Assembly: GCA_009911175.1 (NCBI GenBank)
Contig: QXWX01000073.1
Location: 1-35,620 of the forward strand
Origin: Lachnospiraceae bacterium
Lineage (GTDB): Bacteria; Bacillota_A; Clostridia; Lachnospirales; Lachnospiraceae
Direction of reading: 5' to 3'
Length of the DNA: 35,620 bases
The notes beneath the pieces are model-generated. The model did no database searches. It had not been told where the DNA came from and saw only the letters and a list, made by a program, of their open reading frames with translations. A program made the translations under genes and the position numbers. Below are positions 35,301-35,620 of the stretch, one piece after another (positions within the stretch are counted from its first letter, which is position 1; every line of letters starts with the position of its first letter).

Positions 35301-35558
35301 ATTGACTTTGTGGCCGGAGTATTCACGGGGGACTGGGAACGAGCATGGAACGGCGTAAAATCAATATTTGAGGGCATATGGAATCTTTTTGGATCTATTG
35401 TAAAATCACCGGTCAATCTTATCATCAGTATACTGAATGCCCTGATCCGTGGCGTGGCAACTATGGTAAACAATATTGGAGAAATGTTGAACAGCCTTCA
35501 TGTAGAAATTCCTGATTGGGTTCCGAAATTCGGCGGGAATAAGTTAGGCCACTTATAA
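32322..35558 (+). CDS. Phage tail tape measure protein, C-terminally truncated
   Basis: 1078 residues. The long N-terminal coiled coil (about 15-330) is rich in lys, glu and gln. MLGLNKHTKEASYGFKDMLK, YSDRVNNSMSMLMSSMTRLKNSLATAF and APILNVVAPILSRFIDLISEAATKVG are typical tape measure segments. A 68-residue repeat occurs at about 588, 656 and 724 (E-V-F-x-N-G-T-G...F-T-E-A-W). Several hydrophobic stretches lie at 800-960. The end reads IPDWVPKFGGNKLG then HL and stop. Homologues usually continue past GGxKxG-F-x-I-P by a further domain, so the gene looks cut at about 35549. AGGTGG precedes the ATG. Confidence 0.85.
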   Translation: MAQYDGSLRIVTKIITKDAEESLSSLEYTIKKSAKYIDSLRQKMDALRDVKTPTKEYQNLEKQLLGTLDKIERLEESQTGISKSLSGLSTEQLQVRAAKLREEFSKTSAELERMDAVFSELDRKELEIKTANPDADLSGLKSEYNLLIDQYEVLQDKNALIAGQISDVNKSIKLSEEIDKARASANQLEEKLQSLESSGKAFKLGKDSAEYKSYERQIQYEEEAIKKAWEHYQVLQKTNSAEAAEEQRLAQIRESAHAANYRIVSVLERQKQLTKEIADMERAGLGYGYKEYDSAQQSLAKLNQEIKEYAGGLEQAKAKYKKISSILKEMSKSAQTTAKSIGKKLASGLKTAGTAMLGLNKHTKEASYGFKDMLKNMLLYGAISNMISAATNGVKEGLNNLVMYSDRVNNSMSMLMSSMTRLKNSLATAFAPILNVVAPILSRFIDLISEAATKVGMFFAALTGQTTFEKAIKVQQDYRESLEGSAEAAKKAEKETDKYLSGLDEVRRWESNKDEDEEELKPEDMFTTVPIDGDVSNFADKVKGILAGIFDVFKQAWDNKGAAVMASAKAALHALKDAAKAVGATFYEVFTNGTGLAWVESCLELLRSMLDVVTAIATAFTEAWTSGAGFDLVTAIFVTLTDINYLLVAIGDTIAEVFRNGTGTAWFTSILELLTSILGVIDTIALKFTEAWNSGAGLENITALFTALTNINNLLISIADSFSRAFSSELGTMVLTNILGIVTGIYDIIGNLALSIMNAWNTAGVGDGIWTGILTIINNIAGFIHGIVDKTAEWAANLNFYPLLESIKNLLEAVGPVVQAIGDWLSKIYTEIVLPFAKYLIEVALPGIINALSGLFNFLNEHQWIIEVVGAALIGAFAAGKIVPLITKIVGAVKAIIAVLSGSGGLMGAISTIVSALGGPLTLAITAAIAILVLLISNWDKVKETMQRFSDWMKGVFSHDWTQEFGVLGEVFNGFLKNLENMWNSVKQIFGGIIDFVAGVFTGDWERAWNGVKSIFEGIWNLFGSIVKSPVNLIISILNALIRGVATMVNNIGEMLNSLHVEIPDWVPKFGGNKLGHL

Positions 35559-35562
35559 ATAT
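35553..35562. repeat. TTATAAATAT at right break of the prophage remnant
   Basis: Identical to 23098-23107. The tape measure stop codon TAA lies inside it. Sequence from here to 35620 is AT-rich with one GCATAAG/CTTATGC hairpin (35590-35610) and no gene. Confidence 0.4.
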
Positions 35563-35620
35563 TTTTTGACGCAAAATGGCAAAATTTCTGCATAAGAAAA
35601 ACACTTATGCCAATGCTGGT

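Larger units (their letters stand above)
23090..35570. mobile_element. Defective prophage remnant
   Basis: About 12.5 kb. Gene order is integrase fragment, type I toxin locus, repressor, Cro, excisionase, VapE helicase, small genes, small terminase, tail chaperone-like protein, tape measure. Large terminase, portal, protease, capsid, head-tail joining, tail tube, baseplate and lysis genes are missing, and both outer genes are cut. The edges are inferred from the broken genes. Confidence 0.8.

Overview
The window looks like a chromosomal segment of a Lachnospiraceae-type (Clostridia) gut Firmicute. The basis is the rpmG-secE-nusG-rplK-rplA-rplJ-rplL-rpoB-rpoC order, the paired glgC/glgD genes, spoVG, a DnaD/DnaI-type helicase-loading pair, strong AGGAGG ribosome binding sites and the style of the prophage genes. 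No tRNA, rRNA or CRISPR array was found.

Layout. (1) Positions 1-1966 are an AT-rich accessory patch. It holds the cut-off N-terminus of an IS1380-type transposase, then one good promoter driving three tightly packed genes of unknown function. (2) Positions 1993-14218 hold the ribosomal-protein and RNA-polymerase cluster. Regulatory parts are readable: two copies of a 23S-rRNA L1-site mimic (before rplK and before rplA), an L10-type leader with terminator, separate promoters for rplJ and rpoB, and a 192-bp MITE-like element with 8-bp target duplications between rplL and rpoB. RpoC ends in an unusually long acidic tail, followed by four tandem octamers and a strong terminator. (3) Positions 14217-19150, on the minus strand, read murC, dnaD, dnaI, prs, with DnaA-box-like 9-mers on both sides of dnaD. 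(4) Positions 19386-22309, on the plus strand, hold glgC-glgD (glycogen synthesis) and spoVG, followed by a minus-strand RluA-family pseudouridine synthase. (5) Positions 23090 to about 35560 are a prophage remnant. It has an integrase missing its catalytic half, a probable type I toxin with convergent antisense RNA, about 500 bp of gene-free hairpin-rich DNA, a divergent repressor/Cro switch, an excisionase-like gene, a VapE-type helicase, several small genes, a small terminase subunit, and a tape measure protein that stops early. The large terminase, portal, protease, capsid and most tail genes are absent.

How the parts work together. Regions 2-4 are housekeeping: ribosome and polymerase assembly with autogenous control, helicase loading, PRPP and peptidoglycan precursor synthesis, and glycogen synthesis. 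The prophage remnant keeps its control, addiction and replication functions but cannot build virions. Both of its broken ends share the 10-mer TTATAAATAT. The most promising material for new biology is the three-gene cassette at 572-1966, the hairpin-rich gene-free block at 23941-24420 beside the toxin locus, and the MITE-like element inside the rplL-rpoB control region.
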